In this document: one piece after another, positions 48,816 through 62,200 of the stretch
How the letters are laid out: every line of letters starts with the position of its first letter
Numbering within the stretch: position 1 is the first letter of the stretch
Source of the DNA: Oreocharis arfaki
Lineage: Eukaryota; Chordata; Aves; Passeriformes; Paramythiidae
Reading direction: 5' to 3'
Length of the DNA stretch: 64,000 bases
NCBI GenBank assembly: GCA_013398015.1
Contig: VZRR01002078.1
Coordinates: forward strand, 106,460 to 170,459
Translations under genes and position numbers: made by a program
Notes under the pieces: model-generated
The model's database searches: none
What the model saw: the letters and a program-made list of their open reading frames with translations, nothing else
What the model was told of the DNA's origin: nothing

Positions 48816-50547
48816 CCCTTTGCCATATTTCAGACAATCTGAGGGAAACTGGAAGAAGAAAGTTATGTGAGCAGTGTACAGAGACTTGGCTTGCTCACCA
48901 GACTATGCTGGCCTTAACGTTATTCAGAGGAAATACTTTTGCTAGGCAGCTTCCTTTAACCATCTTAGTTGCCACAACCCTGCTAGGGACTTCAGCATTA
49001 AAGCTGTACTGCCCAGATGCACGGGGTACTACTCAGCATTGTTCCCAGTGTGAAGAGCCCTTGCAAGCCAGCTCTGTCCTCACTGCCTTTGCTGAGCTTC
49101 TGCAAAGCGAATCTCTCGGCTTAGTGCAGAGCTTGTGAGGCCACTTAAATCTCTCTGACCCCTTAATGAAGTTTTTAAAAGGGCTTCATAAATCTTCATC
49201 AGTAAGAATTGCTTAAAGCCCTGCAGGGTTTCTCTAGTGGCATTAACCACTAAAACAAGTAGACAGGCTCAGGTCTATTAATTATATTTTTCTTCATTAT
49301 TACATGGGTTTTCCTTCTTTATAGTTTTTTATATAAGCTGCAACCGGGAAAGGGAACTCAGGGGTGGGAGCTCTGAGTCAACACTGCCTGTCTGGCAGTT
49401 TGTAGCCATCCACTATGACTATATCTGATCAGTCCTCTTCTTGGGAATATTTTCTGTGTGGGCAGAAACTGTATGTTTGTCATTCATCCTTCCTTATTTA
49501 AATCACTGGGTTGTTCCTCACTAGGGAAAGATCCTCGTTTTCGCCTTTCCTGTGAAAACATACCTCAGGTCACAACCTGACAGCTCCAAAATGGATTAGT
49601 TACCTGCCTGCCCTTCTATTTTCTTTTTTTTTCTTGGAATTTTGGCTGGCTTTGGTAATGGCTTTTTATGAGTAGCATGAATATTCTCTGAAATAACTTC
49701 CAGCTCGATGGATGTGTAAGGATTGCTAGAAAAGTACGATGGTTTTTTAAAACTTTTTACATAGCATATGTTGTGCTTTCCATAGTGAGTGTGTTGATTC
49801 TATATATTCTGTACAGGTTGTTTGATCTTTCACCCCTGCAAAGTGAGGACAGAAGAGTCATGACTGAGGTCCACAGACAAACAGAAACATACTCCAGTGC
49901 AGGTAGGGTCATTGAAACCAGTAAGAGCCCTCAAAGAAATGGTTTCAAGGCTAATTCTTCAGACAATGAAGGCCTAAGGCTCTATTGAGCTTTTGAACAA
50001 TTGGAGATCCTCATGGTCCAACATGGTCCAGCCAAGCTTGGGCTACCCCTTTCCAGCAAAAGATCGAACTTTTGTGAGCCAGATGATTTTCAAGGTTGCC
50101 TTTTCAGTTGGCGTTTTGTTTATGCCATCAAGATACAGCAGAGTGCCATGGAAGCACTACTTTAGAGCCATTGTGATGTTATTTTATTTTGTTTTCAATT
50201 TATTTGCATTACAAGAAGGTCTCAGGGGTTCAGCCTCAGTGAGGACTGAAGCAGTGTGCATGGAGCAGAAGAGAGGCAATACGCATGTGAAGGCGAGCAA
50301 GATCTTTTTATTGCAAGTTTGACACTGAAGTAATAAATCTGCCAGAAGTGCCAGTTATGATTAAAAAAATAATCTAGGTTACTAGACTGGGTCAAGACTG
50401 GAAGAAAAAATAATGTCTGATGAACATGATGGAGGCTCAAAACTGAGTTTATGATGTGTGAAGGGAGTTACTTGAGGCAGTAAAGGAGAGCTCCAGACTC
50501 AGTTGAATTGGTGTTTCTTCCATTGAGGTCAGTGTGTTCTAGATGAT

Positions 50548-50570
50548 GTGTCACAGTGTCACAGTGTCAT
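50548..50570. repeat. Short GTGTCACA tandem repeat
   Basis: Almost three copies of the 8-bp unit GTGTCACA. Each unit nearly reads the same on both strands. Confidence 0.8.
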
Positions 50571-52770
50571 GCTGTGATGTTTTCACACACGAGCCTGTCA
50601 GATGATTGTTTTTAATATAGGGCACTGTAGGATAGGTTACACGATGCAGTGTTTCTGCTCTAGAATGCATTGGTTGATAGTGTGCTAGGGACACTCTTCT
50701 ACCCTAACATGGGTAAGATTAGGTATTATCTGACTTCCTGGCTGCTTAAAGGCTATGCAAGTTCACCCAAGTGCTTATTCACTTAGCTGTTAACAAAAAT
50801 TCAAATTAGATTGCAGCTTTCAAGTCCTCAAAAGACCAAAATCACAGGCAGGGGACAGAAGAAGTCAAAGGGCCACCTTAGCCTGAGGTCCATAAAATGT
50901 CAGGAAGTTGGAGAGATAAGAAAGAAGGTTTCAGCAAGTGACTCACGGCCTGTGCTTTAAGAAAAGATGGAAGAGTCCTAAATCATGGCCGAAATGACCT
51001 GGCAGAAGTTCTTACTCAGTCCTGAGTCCCATACGCAGCCAAACATAAAGGGCTTTGGGCAGAGACCTGGGAGGGTGGGAGGGTAGGTGGCCACTGTCCT
51101 ATGGCCAAGGCGTTGTCACTGACCACATGCCTGCTCCTAACCCTGTCCATTTAAGCCTTCCACTGCCTGAAAGTTAGCCATCTAAATGTCTTTAAGGATA
51201 CCAGCCTCAGGATTCAGCTGAGGCTTCACGTACCCTGTATTTCTCGGTGATACGGCTCACATGGCTGTAAATCTCTAATGTAAATGACCCAGGCTGGGGT
51301 AGGAAAGAAACACTGGGCCAGCTCTCCTGTACTAGAAATTTGGAGCAGAGATGCTTCATGGCTATGAAAACACTCAGGAAAGGCAAAGTTTAAGTTCATA
51401 TGGTGAACTATCACACCATAGTCCCATGATACACTGCCTCTGCCAGCTGAGCTGCTGCAGCCAGCTCCTGCCCCAGATGCTTGTTCCCACCTCTGGCCTG
51501 CAGTTTGTCACCTCCTCAGCCGTGCCAAAACAACTGCGTGTAGGGCAGTGCTTAGATCAGCACACTGAAGTGATCTAAGTTAAAAATAAACTCTTTGTGG
51601 GAGGAGCCGAGGAAGAGCTATTTTTAATTGTAATCACTTCAATGGTCTTTCTTCCAGTGTGGTCCCACAAGGAATTTCATTAATACAACTGGGAGAAGGC
51701 AGTGGATTGCTGTGCTGGCCCTGGAGTGACTCCTCCAGGCAGAAGAGTCCCTCCCAGGAGAGGGACAGGATTTCTGAAGCCGAGATTGCACCAGGGCCAA
51801 TGTGCTGCAGAATCGTACCTTCCAATACGCAGAATTATGACTTCCCTACCTGGGTCCAAACTACACTCAGGTGTCCCAGGCTCTCCATTAGCTATTCTGC
51901 CTCCTAGATCCTCATAGCATTCATTAAAAAATTATTGTGTGCAAGTCAGCATTACCATTAATAAAAACAAATAGAGAGACACTGAGGTTTCTTCCTGTTT
52001 TATAAACAAATACTCCTTATAATCATTCTGAATACTAGCCTCCTCCACGATTTACTATGGTATGGTTAGATGTCACCCATTAAAATCTACTCAAATACAA
52101 AATGCACAGTAAATTGAGAATAAAAAACATCAGAAGAGATGCAGAAAAATATTTTATTTAATAAAGTTTCTTACATGATCAAGAAAGGAAATGCTTATAT
52201 ATTCCTTAAAAAGCATTAAAAGTTCAAGGAGAAGCATCTGAAAAGAGTTCAAACAGTTGCAGTGCAGCTATGACTTGAAAATCCACAGAATAATTCAGCA
52301 ACTTACTTCTGTTTTGGCTTTGGTCATTTCTGTGCTTAGATGAGCTTCTCTGTGAGTGAGTGACATGTGCAAAGCCTTGGTTATGCCTTGTGTTCATGCA
52401 GCTCAGAGATTTGTTTCTGTTTGAACATGAAACACATTGACTTGCATTCAAATGTTCCTGATGCATTTCTCCAGAGGCTTCGTACCGGTGAAGCACGTGA
52501 AACACAGGCAGATCTCAAACTGCTGTCGCTTTTTGAAATAAACAATTAATTACACTTCTTTTTGTGTGTCATTAACATTATCGAAAGTTTTTCTGTGCTG
52601 TTGACCAAGTTCCAAAGCACTTCTTGGGAAAATGGGGCAGTGGTTTGATTTCCACCACACAGGAAAATGGAGTAGTATCCTGAGTCCCTCATCAAGGCAT
52701 CCTTCTGTTGGGACTCACGAGCTATGTGCCGGATCGCACCAGTTCCTGGATGCCTGGGTGTACAGGCAAG

Positions 52771-52790
52771 ATTTAAATTTAAATTTAAAT
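52771..52790. repeat. Perfect 20-bp AT palindrome
   Basis: Three ATTTAA units plus a terminal AT, giving a sequence identical to its reverse complement. Probably a small slippage product. Confidence 0.9.
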
Positions 52791-55700
52791 TCCTAGACTC
52801 TGAGTATGTTTAGTACGTCCTTCAATTCTCTTCTAACAAATAGAACCAAGGGCATAGTGAGTCAGTTTTGTAATTAGATTATATAATTGTCTCATGAACT
52901 CTGTGCACATTACCTCTTCTCTGTATTGTTTTTGCAGTGTATTGTTTTTCTTGAATAATGTGGCACATATCCAGTATATATTGCAGTCAATAAAGTACCC
53001 CAGTTTATAGTTTGATGGCCCACAAATGAATAACTGACATCAACAAAAATAATTAGGTCAATGCCATTTTTAGTACCATCAGTACTCTTCATTTAGACCA
53101 CCAAATTTATTTTTAGTTATTAACATGTTTCCTTAAAAGCATCTTTTTAGATTTTTTTATTTCCAAGAGGTAACCACAGATGAACCATTTTGCTCAGGTT
53201 TCAACAAGTTTGTGATTCTAAGGTTGACATTAGAGTGTAATAATGTAAAGGAAATTGCATTTTATTGCATTTTAATTAAACAGGTCAACTTGAGCAGGCC
53301 TTTCTCCGGAAACATTCCCATAAGTCCTTCATCCTTCATCACTAGATTTTATTTACTTCTTGAGTTTTGCACAGCAGGTTTTTGCCTTCCCGATAGAGGA
53401 CCAATAAAATAATTTAATCCATTAAACAGCGTATTTTTGGCATTCAGACTGATAGGTATTGGGTAGTACCATAATGCTGAATACCATAAAGGATGTGCAT
53501 TGTTGTTATTCCTCTTACCAGAGTGTCATTCCAGGTGTGCTGGATTCTACTTTTATGCAAAGAATTGGGCTGGTTCAAGACAGCCCATGAGACAGCCAGG
53601 GCCTTCGAAACCCCATGGAGTTGTTTGCCACAGCTCTGTGCTTGCTTTGGGGGTATGGACCCAAACCAGCACTTATTCCTTGTGCTGGGGAAGAACACAT
53701 TTGAGAAGCCTGTTTCCTCCTGGGCGCTGCTGCCATCCTGGGATGTGGGGACTGAGGTCTCCCATCTTCCAGGCAGCAAGGAGGGGGGTGGATCCTTCTC
53801 TCCTTGCATTGCACCTGGGCATGGGCACTCCCTTGCTACCACAGCTCTGTCCTGCTGCACTGGCTTGCTGAACCCAAACTTGTATTTTTTCTGTTCTCTT
53901 AAAACCAGTCACAGAGCTCTGAATGGGCTTGTCTCCCACCTTCCCATGCATTTAGCATTTCTCCCCAGTTCTACTCTCAATCAAGACAAAATGCCCAATA
54001 TATTCCACTTTTGCTGTAATAATGCTGGCTGCATCCAAAAAGCCCAGATGACATGAAGGATTCAGCTTAAATACCCACATTTAGAATTCAGCCAAGCTCT
54101 TCCAGGTTTGTTCCTGCTCATTTGGTCCAATACCATTAAATTCAGGTGGTTTCCTTTTCCGGCTGAAAAGTTTGCTTTCCAATTCTCTCCATAGGCTCAA
54201 CCTAGTCAGCTCCATGCTCCACAAGTCCGAATGCTGAGCAACAGTTAATGTATTTCAGTACAGAATATTTTTAATCTTCTGGTAGCTACAGCTCAGAACC
54301 ATTAGTTTCTCCTCTCTACGCTTATTAGAGGAAGCACTTGTGAAAGATATGTCACCTTCTGGACCTCAGAGGTACATGTAGTTCCAAGCAGGCACAAGGA
54401 AAATACGTTTTTCCACTTCTTGCAAGCAGAATGAAGTAAATTTGTTTGGAAAACTCCTGCTAAAGGAAATGTCATTCAACAATTCTGTTGAAGTTATCAA
54501 AACCAAAACCAAATGGATCTGAAAACGTAGCACAGGTCACAGACACAGTTTGTGATTTGAGTAGTAACTATTCTCCTAGGCAGTAGAAACTAAAACAAGA
54601 GTGTAGCATAAATTCTGGTTTCAGGCTGAATTACAATCCTCTCCAGTTCCATGAGTGAAATATCTCGCAGCACATTCATGCAAGCCCCCTATCTTTAAGA
54701 AAAAAAAGGTTAAAACCTTCAACCTAGAGCACAGGCAGCAGTTTCAACCACTTCAGAGGTTGTTGCTTTCTCTGTACCCTGCTGACCAAGGAGAGAACAA
54801 GAGGTTTTGCTGTGGTTTCTGGTGACTGAGAAGGGACGAGGTGCTGTGGTTTCGGCTTCTGGTCCAGGCGAGGCAGACCTCTCCTACCACCCCAAATGTG
54901 AGTATATTACCAAACTGAAAGAGAGAAAAAAAGTACAAAACACATTTTCTTCCCTCTCAAGACGAACCTTGTTGCATATTTGATTCCAGGATTATTTTCT
55001 TTAAAGGGCTTAATACTTCGAAGACAGCACAAAAATCTTAATTTTGGATAAAATGAAATGTTTTGGTTGATATGAGATTTTTTGGAGGGAGGGAGTTTGG
55101 CTTAGCGTAGAAGCTGAAACACTTTGATTTAAGTATTGGTACATAGAGCTGTGTCCCTCCAGCCCAGGGGGTGGTCTGTGGGGAGTGACGCTGCATAGGG
55201 TGTCACCCATGGGGCATTTGGGGGAAAGCTGAAAATAGCCAGGGAAAAGCCCTCCAGCCAGCTAAGCACTGCTGAGGTTTCGTCTCCCAACACTCCCAGG
55301 CTCTGACAGTCCCACCTCTGCTGGATTTATCAGTGATGCCATGAGATGCCACTGATGTCAGTGCTCGTGGTTGTCCTCTCTGCTGGGGTCACTGGCCCCC
55401 AGAGGTAAGGGCACTGTAAGTTTATGAGGGTGTGCTGGCCATGGAGCTGGATCTGCCATCTTTAGAGTCCAACGGCATGGCATCTGTGTTGTGAAGAGGT
55501 GCTATTAAACCTGACAGAGCCTGACATAAATCACAGAGAGCACCTGCATTACCTTTACTGTTAAGTTCATTACAGGAGCTATGGTAGTTGCTGAGTTAGT
55601 GCCAATGGGGTTTGTTTGGGACCAACAGCTTCCGAGCTGTGACAGCAGAAAGCTCTGCATTAGCTGACCAAATATTCATGTGGAGTTTGTGTGAGAATCT

Positions 55701-56258
55701 GCTCAAAGCCAGTTGAGTTAAGTTGAAACCATGACTTGAAGGGCTGAGTAGCAATTCTTGCTCGTAACCTCAGAAGTGATCCACTAGCAAGGCTTATTTC
55801 TTCAAGGGGTATTTTCATGGAGGTCTGTGGCACTGGCTCTTCATGCTTAAGCCATCACCAGCGAGGACAAATTTCAGCTGAGTGAGTAGCCTTAGACGTT
55901 TTCAGGATCTGGATAAATCAGCAGAGACACAGAAGCAGGGCTTCTTTGCAAGCCCTGTTTCACACACCCTATCAGAAAAATCAACCTACGGTAATGTTAC
56001 AATGAAAATGCACTGCTACAAAGCAAATAACCTATGTAAATTTATACTGAAACTGTGTTGTTGGGGGTTTTTTAGATTATTATTTCAGAGATTAATATTA
56101 AAGTTGTGTGCTGCTAAACTTACGTTTGATTGTTGTTGCCAAATGCTAAATGCATCATCGAGATATCATCCTGGTTACCGATGGATGTTTCTCTGAAGTT
56201 ATCCTGTGACACTGTTGCATGGTATTTTCTTCAGAGTTTATCAAAAGTGCACAGGTCC

Positions 56259-56278
56259 TTTTTTTTTTTTTTTTTTTT
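56259..56278. repeat. Poly-T tract (20 T)
   Basis: An uninterrupted run of T. No adjoining retroposed body is recognised on either side. Confidence 0.95.
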
Positions 56279-56624
56279 CCGACCCTTGGAAATAGTAGTC
56301 ACTGTATATATCACATTCATTTATTCTGAGGATTGGTTACTTCAGAAAAAAGGCTGCTAACTCTATCCGTATTAAAAATACAAAAAAACCCACCAAACTT
56401 GAACCTCAGTTACATTAGGATTGCTCCTGTCTCCTTTGTTACTGTGTTCCATCTTTAATACTAAAACTATTTTGTCCATCAAGAAAGATACACCAAGAAA
56501 TTATTACAATGTGTATATGTAGAAAATGTAAGAAATTACAGCAAGAAAAAAACCTTATGTACCCTGGACTACGCTTCTTCTTGCTCATCTAATTGGAATT
56601 AAAAGAAAGTCGTTTGACTCCTTA

Positions 56625-56880
56625 AAGTTCAGTCATCTGTGACCTCATAAAATCGATCAATAACAGCAGGGGAACGATGTATTGTAGCCATCTAGTTTGG
56701 GGACGATCGGCTTTTTAATTGTTCTTTTTATTGTTTGCACGTACTGGCGTCCTTTACTATTGAATTGTAAATTCAACGTGAGCGGCAATAACGGATGCAT
56801 AAAACCAACCTTTTCCTAAAGTGATCGAAAAGTGCGGGTTATTTGCAAGCCCTCTTTGGTCGTGGAGGCTTAGGTGAAAT
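56625..56880. promoter_or_regulatory. Candidate conserved element at the left edge of the CpG domain
   Basis: AT-rich sequence unusually combined with CpGs (ATCGATCAATAA at 56652-56663, ACGATCGG at 56702-56709, GCACGTACTGGCG, CAACGTGAGCGGC). It includes the dyad TTGAATT/AATTCAA at 56760-56776. CpG retention in AT-rich DNA suggests either constraint or germline hypomethylation. No coding potential. Confidence 0.4.
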
Positions 56881-57640
56881 GGATAAACACTGGCAGTGAT
56901 TTCATGAACGAAATGGAAATTGCGGTATTCCCACGGCGAACGTATGTATTTGTACTTTTAACTGCAAATAGAGGGCTGTGTCCGCGAAGCCATTAACACC
57001 GAGGGTAAGAAAAGCAAAAGGGAAGGAAGGCGTCGCCTCCCCGGAGGTGAATTAGCAGCACCGCTTATCTTCGGGCCGCTGGGGATGGGACCCGCCCGGC
57101 CGGGACCTGCCTTCGCGGCTCCCTCCGACACCTCCATCTATCAAAAGAAGGGAAAAGCCGGCGTCTGCGGGGATGACAGGCAAAGCCAAGGGGGGTACAC
57201 GCATTTTGCCTGTCCATGGGGCCCCATACGCCTCGTTGGAAACCTCTCCCCATCTCCTCGGTCTCCATCCTACCTCCCGTGGCATGCTTGCTCATATCTT
57301 CCCGAGGCAGGAGCCATCCACTTGCTTTTGATAGCAGCTAGGAGCAAGGCTATTAATAGGCTATCTGATTACCCCGAGCTGCTAACTCTGAAATATCTCA
57401 TTCTGTGATGTGGTTGTTTTGATTTGATTTTCCAGTCTCGTACGGCTTGCATTTACAGAACTGGTCAGACTCGCTCTGGAAGGTATTATTTTAACGTTTT
57501 AAAATCTACTTTCATTCCAAGCAGGAACAAAATTCCCAAATTTTGACATTTCACGCGAAAGCAGCGAGTGAAAACACTGTTAGTTCGGATGGAGTGAAGC
57601 GGTTTGCTTAGGTAAGATTGTGAATGTCGTTTTTCGGGAG

Positions 57641-57707
57641 GTTGTTGTTGTTATTATTATTATTATTATTATCATCATTATTATTATCATTATTATTATT
57701 ATTACTA
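57641..57707. repeat. GTT/ATT trinucleotide microsatellite
   Basis: Three GTT units followed by about eighteen ATT units with ATC interruptions. The leucine-rich ORF starting at 57624 is a by-product. Confidence 0.95.
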
Positions 57708-58863
57708 CGTGTTCTCAGACATTTCGCTCAGGCAGGTAAATGGCGAGGAAAACGGTTTCAAAAAGGAAGGAGAGAGGTTGCCACGATGCCAAGAGAAACC
57801 GGAGCGGCCCCACCACAGCTCAGCGTGGACACGCATGAAACGGAGCTACTCCCGAAAAATGCTTCCAAAAGAGCGTATTCATTTTGACCTGTGGAAAACA
57901 TTTTACTGGAAGATTGTGACCTGTTCTGATGGTTCATTTTATTTCCTGGACAGAGGAGTAAGAAGACAACTGTGTGATGGGTTTCCCGGAAGGTTTCGAT
58001 GCGTGCCTAAACCGGTATTTCGTTCACGTTGTGCGGCAGTGGCGACAACCGTCCCGGGGAATAGTCGGTGATGGTTTTTGTTTCGTTGTTTTTAGTTGGT
58101 GTTCTGTTTAGTTGAGTTTTTGTTGGAGATCTTTTGGGAGGGGCGGATTCAAGGGAGAAAGAATTAGCTCTCTGTGCTGCGGGCATGGGGGCGGAGGCAG
58201 GGTAGCTAATTGCAGATCGGATTTGATATTGCCTCACATCCGCGATAGGGAACGGGGGGAGGATGAGGAGAAGCCCGGCTCTAAAGCGCTGGGGAGGAGA
58301 AGTGCGGCTCCGCCGTGCCCCACGTCCCGCCGTTCCTAGCTCTCTCCCACAACGACCTTTCGCAGCAAGAAACTTCTCCCCGGGTTTTCCTGCTAGATCC
58401 AGCAGAAGAAAGCCCTGAAAGCCTTCCCCAGCACCCAGACAGGAACGGACAGTGATCCCCACGACTCCGGCCCGGGAAACGCGGCGGCGGGAAGGGCTCT
58501 GGGCTCCTAGTGCGGCCCCGGGCGGCGGCGGCTCCCACCGCCCCCCCGCCTCCCTGTTCCCCTCGACGAGGCGGCGGGAACGAGGGTGGGGGCCTTTCTT
58601 TCTGGCCTTGTTGTCTCGAAGCGAGTTCTTTCACTAGGTGTGAAATCTGATTCGCACACAGAGTCGAGGTACTTGATTTATCTACAGTTGTGCGCAGAAA
58701 TACTGCAATTAAAATTAATACATAATATTCGTCACCCCAAGCAGTAAGTGGAACACAGCCCCACTGCCTTGTAGCAAGAGCAGTGACGTGCCCGTTGATG
58801 AAAGGGTCAGAATTAAGCCATTTTAGTCGCTTATTCCGAAAACTTTTAAAACCGCCGAGGAGC

Positions 58864-58870
58864 TATAAAA
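58864..58870 (+). promoter_or_regulatory. TATA-like motif in the CpG domain
   Basis: TATAAAA preceded by a CpG-containing stretch (ACCGCCGAGGAGC). A start near 58895 is possible. No donor or conserved ORF supports it, so this is only a motif call. Confidence 0.2.
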
Positions 58871-59238
58871 GTAATCCTTAACTCATTTTCAAAGTCCCTG
58901 TGTGTGTGCGGGGAAAGAGACAAATCGTGTACGCGCCTGTTGGACAGAAGCAGCTAAATCGTGTTTTTTAGGGTGCTGCCTGGGTCCCAGCTGCCTGCCG
59001 GTCACTCCGAGAACTGGAAGGCATCACCTTCTTCCTGCGCGCCCCACCGGGGCTCAGCGTGCGGGTACCGCGGAGCGCCGGCTCCGGGAGTCAGGTTACG
59101 CGGCAACAGGAGCCTCCTCCGCGCGTTTTGTTGATTTTAATTTTTTTTTTTTTTTTAAAGGCTGAAATCATTAACCAGCCGGACCTCAGAGGCTGGAGGG
59201 AGGGCAAATAAAAAGAAGCTGCAGATCATTATTAAAAA

Positions 59239-59239
59239 N
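59239..59239. other. Unresolved base (N)
   Basis: A single N follows a run of five A. It breaks the translation of the overlapping - strand ORF. It reflects assembly uncertainty, not biology. Confidence 0.95.
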
Positions 59240-62200
59240 CACAGAAACCACACACTTGGGCATATATTGCATAAATGTCCGTGCGGGCTCTCTGCTGCCT
59301 GACGATGATTTGAGCGTCAAGTGTCGAAAGACACCGTGGAAATCACCCAAAAGCACGCGGCAGCATGTCACCAGTGGCGGGGAGGCCGCTTACTGCGGTG
59401 GGGAATATCCTTCTGCCCTGCTTCCCGCCGCCGGGCACGTCTTCAGCCTGGAGGAGAGCCGAGCGGCCAGGAGGGAGCGGGCGAAGTTCCCCGGGCCGGG
59501 TCAGGGTGTCGTGCCCCGCGGGGCCCGGAGCCTGCTATCTGCGAACCAGCGAGGACGGCTGGAGCTGAAGCCCGGCCTCTGAGCACCCGGCAGCCCTCCG
59601 TTAGGAGTTTTGGGGAAAGAAAAAATAATCTCTCTTCGCCCCTGATAATTTGGGCGTCCCTCCTGACCATGGGACATATCTGATCTATCGCAAAGGACAC
59701 GTTCACCGTGCCCGCCCCTATCCTTGCTGTGGTGTGTAGAGGACCTTGCTGCTTTGGGGGTCAGTTTGGCTAACCACTGCACTTAGCTCCCCGGGATGTC
59801 CCGCCTGGCCGGAGAGAAAGGTGATGGGTGATGTCAAAGGCCCCTATCCCTCTGAAATCGGTCTCTTCCCCGGCGGATGCGGATTGCTCCGCCGGTTTCG
59901 GCCGCCGTTCCTGCCGCGGGGGCTTGAGCCCTGCGCGGCCGGCAGCGGGAAGCGCGGAGCCGGCTGGCCTGCAGCTCCCCGCTGGGCTGGGCGCTCCCGA
60001 GAGCCGCCGGTGCCCGATCGGTATGTCCGCTTCAATGTCACAGCCGCTGGGGAATGGAAACAGCCCGTATCGTGGGGTGGCCTTGATAAAAGTATATTTT
60101 AAGTAGCGCGGATAAGCGAAAGGGAGAAGAGAGGGGGAGAGGTGCCGGCACGTCGCCCGTAATAACCGCTGCGCTTATCAGCCCGGCCTAAACTCCCCAG
60201 CAGTTTCTAAAGTACATTAAGTTACATAAACACGTCTCGGAAAAGAATACACTCCAGCCTGCGCTAGTCACCAAAGTGACCCCTCGTACCGCCTCGCACC
60301 CGGACCCGCCGGGCCCCCACGGCCGCAGCGCCCCGGGAGCATTGGGGCCCGACCCGGCGGGCGATGCCCGCTGCTCCCGGGGCTGTCCGGGCCCAGGGAC
60401 GGCGAGGGTGCGGCCGGACCGAGCCTTCCCCTCCTCCTTAGTGCACCCCTGGTGAGGGATCACGTTTGCAGAGACCCGAGAGTGGGGGAAGGAGCAACCA
60501 CACTGCGCTTGCACACGACTTACCCCCAACCCTTTTTTGGGAGGTTGAAATGCCCGCGAGGGAATTTGCCTTAATTGGATACGAAATCTTTTTTTTCCCC
60601 CAATCTTCCTTCTTCCCTCTTTGGCCATAAAGACCAGGAGCGATGGTCACCTCGCTGGCACCTCCTCCCCGGCGGTGTCTTCCCGCAACCGAGCACCCCC
60701 TTGCCCTCAAAAATGTCCCCGCACATGCACCCGCGGGTACCTAAGGTACCACCCAGGCATGGTGCAGGAGATACCTGAGAGCCTCCCGGAGCCCCGGGGT
60801 GAAAGTTACGCCAGCGGAGCGGGATTTGGGAAAGGAGTGACGTAATGAAGGGTTAGGAGTCTATGATTTGAGCGGTTCGAGAGCAAACCCGAAACGAAAA
60901 GGAGTGGAGAGGAAAGGGGTGATTGGGAATGGTTTCCCACGCTGGTCCCAGTTTAAGCCGGGATTTCTTATCGTGTTTATCGGAGGAAATAAAATGAAGC
61001 TTGTAGCCCGGCTATAACGTAAACAGGGTAATCGGCAGTGAAAAAAGCCAAGGCGCCTGAAGTGTAAAACACGGGTCACTTTGGAGCCAGGGAAAGAGGC
61101 GCCTGCCAGGCCAACGAGGCTGTTCTTCCCATCCTCACCTTTCGGGCAGGCACCCTCCGGGCCCGGGCAGCTCCCCACCGCCCATCCTGGGCTTACATGA
61201 GCACCGGCAAACCCCTCCCAGCGAGCAAAGCCCGTCGCTTGAAAAAAACCAAAAACCAAAAACAAAAACCCCCAAACCTCACGGTATTTCTCGCTTTATA
61301 TCCACCTTCACACGTGTTTGAAATACCCTCGTGTTTAACTGGAGAAGGGGCATCCAAAAGACTGAAAGGAAACGCGAGGTTTAAAGCTCGGCGCTTTTCA
61401 GCACAGAAACTTGCAGTGGCAGCACCCAAGCTGGGGAGAAGCTGCGAGGGTATCGGCTCCCGAGGCTGCCACTGCTCTTGTCTCACATTTGCAGGTAAAA
61501 AAACACTGGAAAAATGTTTCACGTTTCAAGCTAGGATCAGAAGACGAGCTGGGAAGAAAACGAATCACTGCCCTCTCTCGCAAAAGCTTATGTTCTATTT
61601 AATATTGCACTCACTAAAATACACCTAAAAGTAAAAAAAGGGGGAAAAAAAATCACTTCATCCTGGCAGGGTGACCGATATTGTTTAACGATATTATTTA
61701 GAGACAACTGACAAGAAAGAAGCATCACCTTTAATCATACAATTTAATAAAGAAACGGTTTCTCGGGAAAGTGATTGTTTTCCGATCAAACCCCGGGCGC
61801 GTATACCGCAAAAATTAACGCGCACAATAAACTTCCAAGTCACAATCAGTTCACCCACGCCGGCAGAGCGGATCGCTACAGCCAGTGTGTTTTACTGTAC
61901 CCCCAGCACTGCAAATTCTTCACCTCCCGTTCACCTTGCCTGGAAAGACCGAAAGAAAAGCCGTGCCTACCCCAGGAGCGACAGCACCGCGCATCAGCAG
62001 GTTTGGGCTCGGTTTCTGTCGGGAGGGCTCATGCTTGCCGGCTGCCGAGAGCCCGGCTCTGCTCTAGTCCAGCCCTTTGCCGCGGATGACTCTTTCTGTA
62101 CAAACTGATGATGACAGATATCCAGCTGATAACCTCTGGTGAACGAAGTTATTTTAATTTCCAGTCACTTTCCTGCTAAGTACCATATCAGTTTGTACAC

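Larger units (their letters stand above)
39120..56620. other. Long intergenic or intronic stretch, no gene recognised
   Basis: Seventeen kilobases of mostly unique, moderately AT-rich DNA. Only microsatellites, short dyads and A/T tracts are recognised. The longest ORF (187 codons, 53493-54056) overlaps open frames on both strands and has no motif. A possible ancient MIR-like trace lies near 41200. Confidence 0.5.

Noticed and set aside
57624..57887. Leucine-rich apparent signal peptide
   Set aside because: The leucines are encoded by the GTT/ATT microsatellite at 57641-57707.
61197..61628. 143-codon Lys/Arg-rich frame
   Set aside because: Basic composition reflects A-rich tracts (AAAAACC near 61240-61275). 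No homology to ribosomal or nuclear proteins that I recognise.
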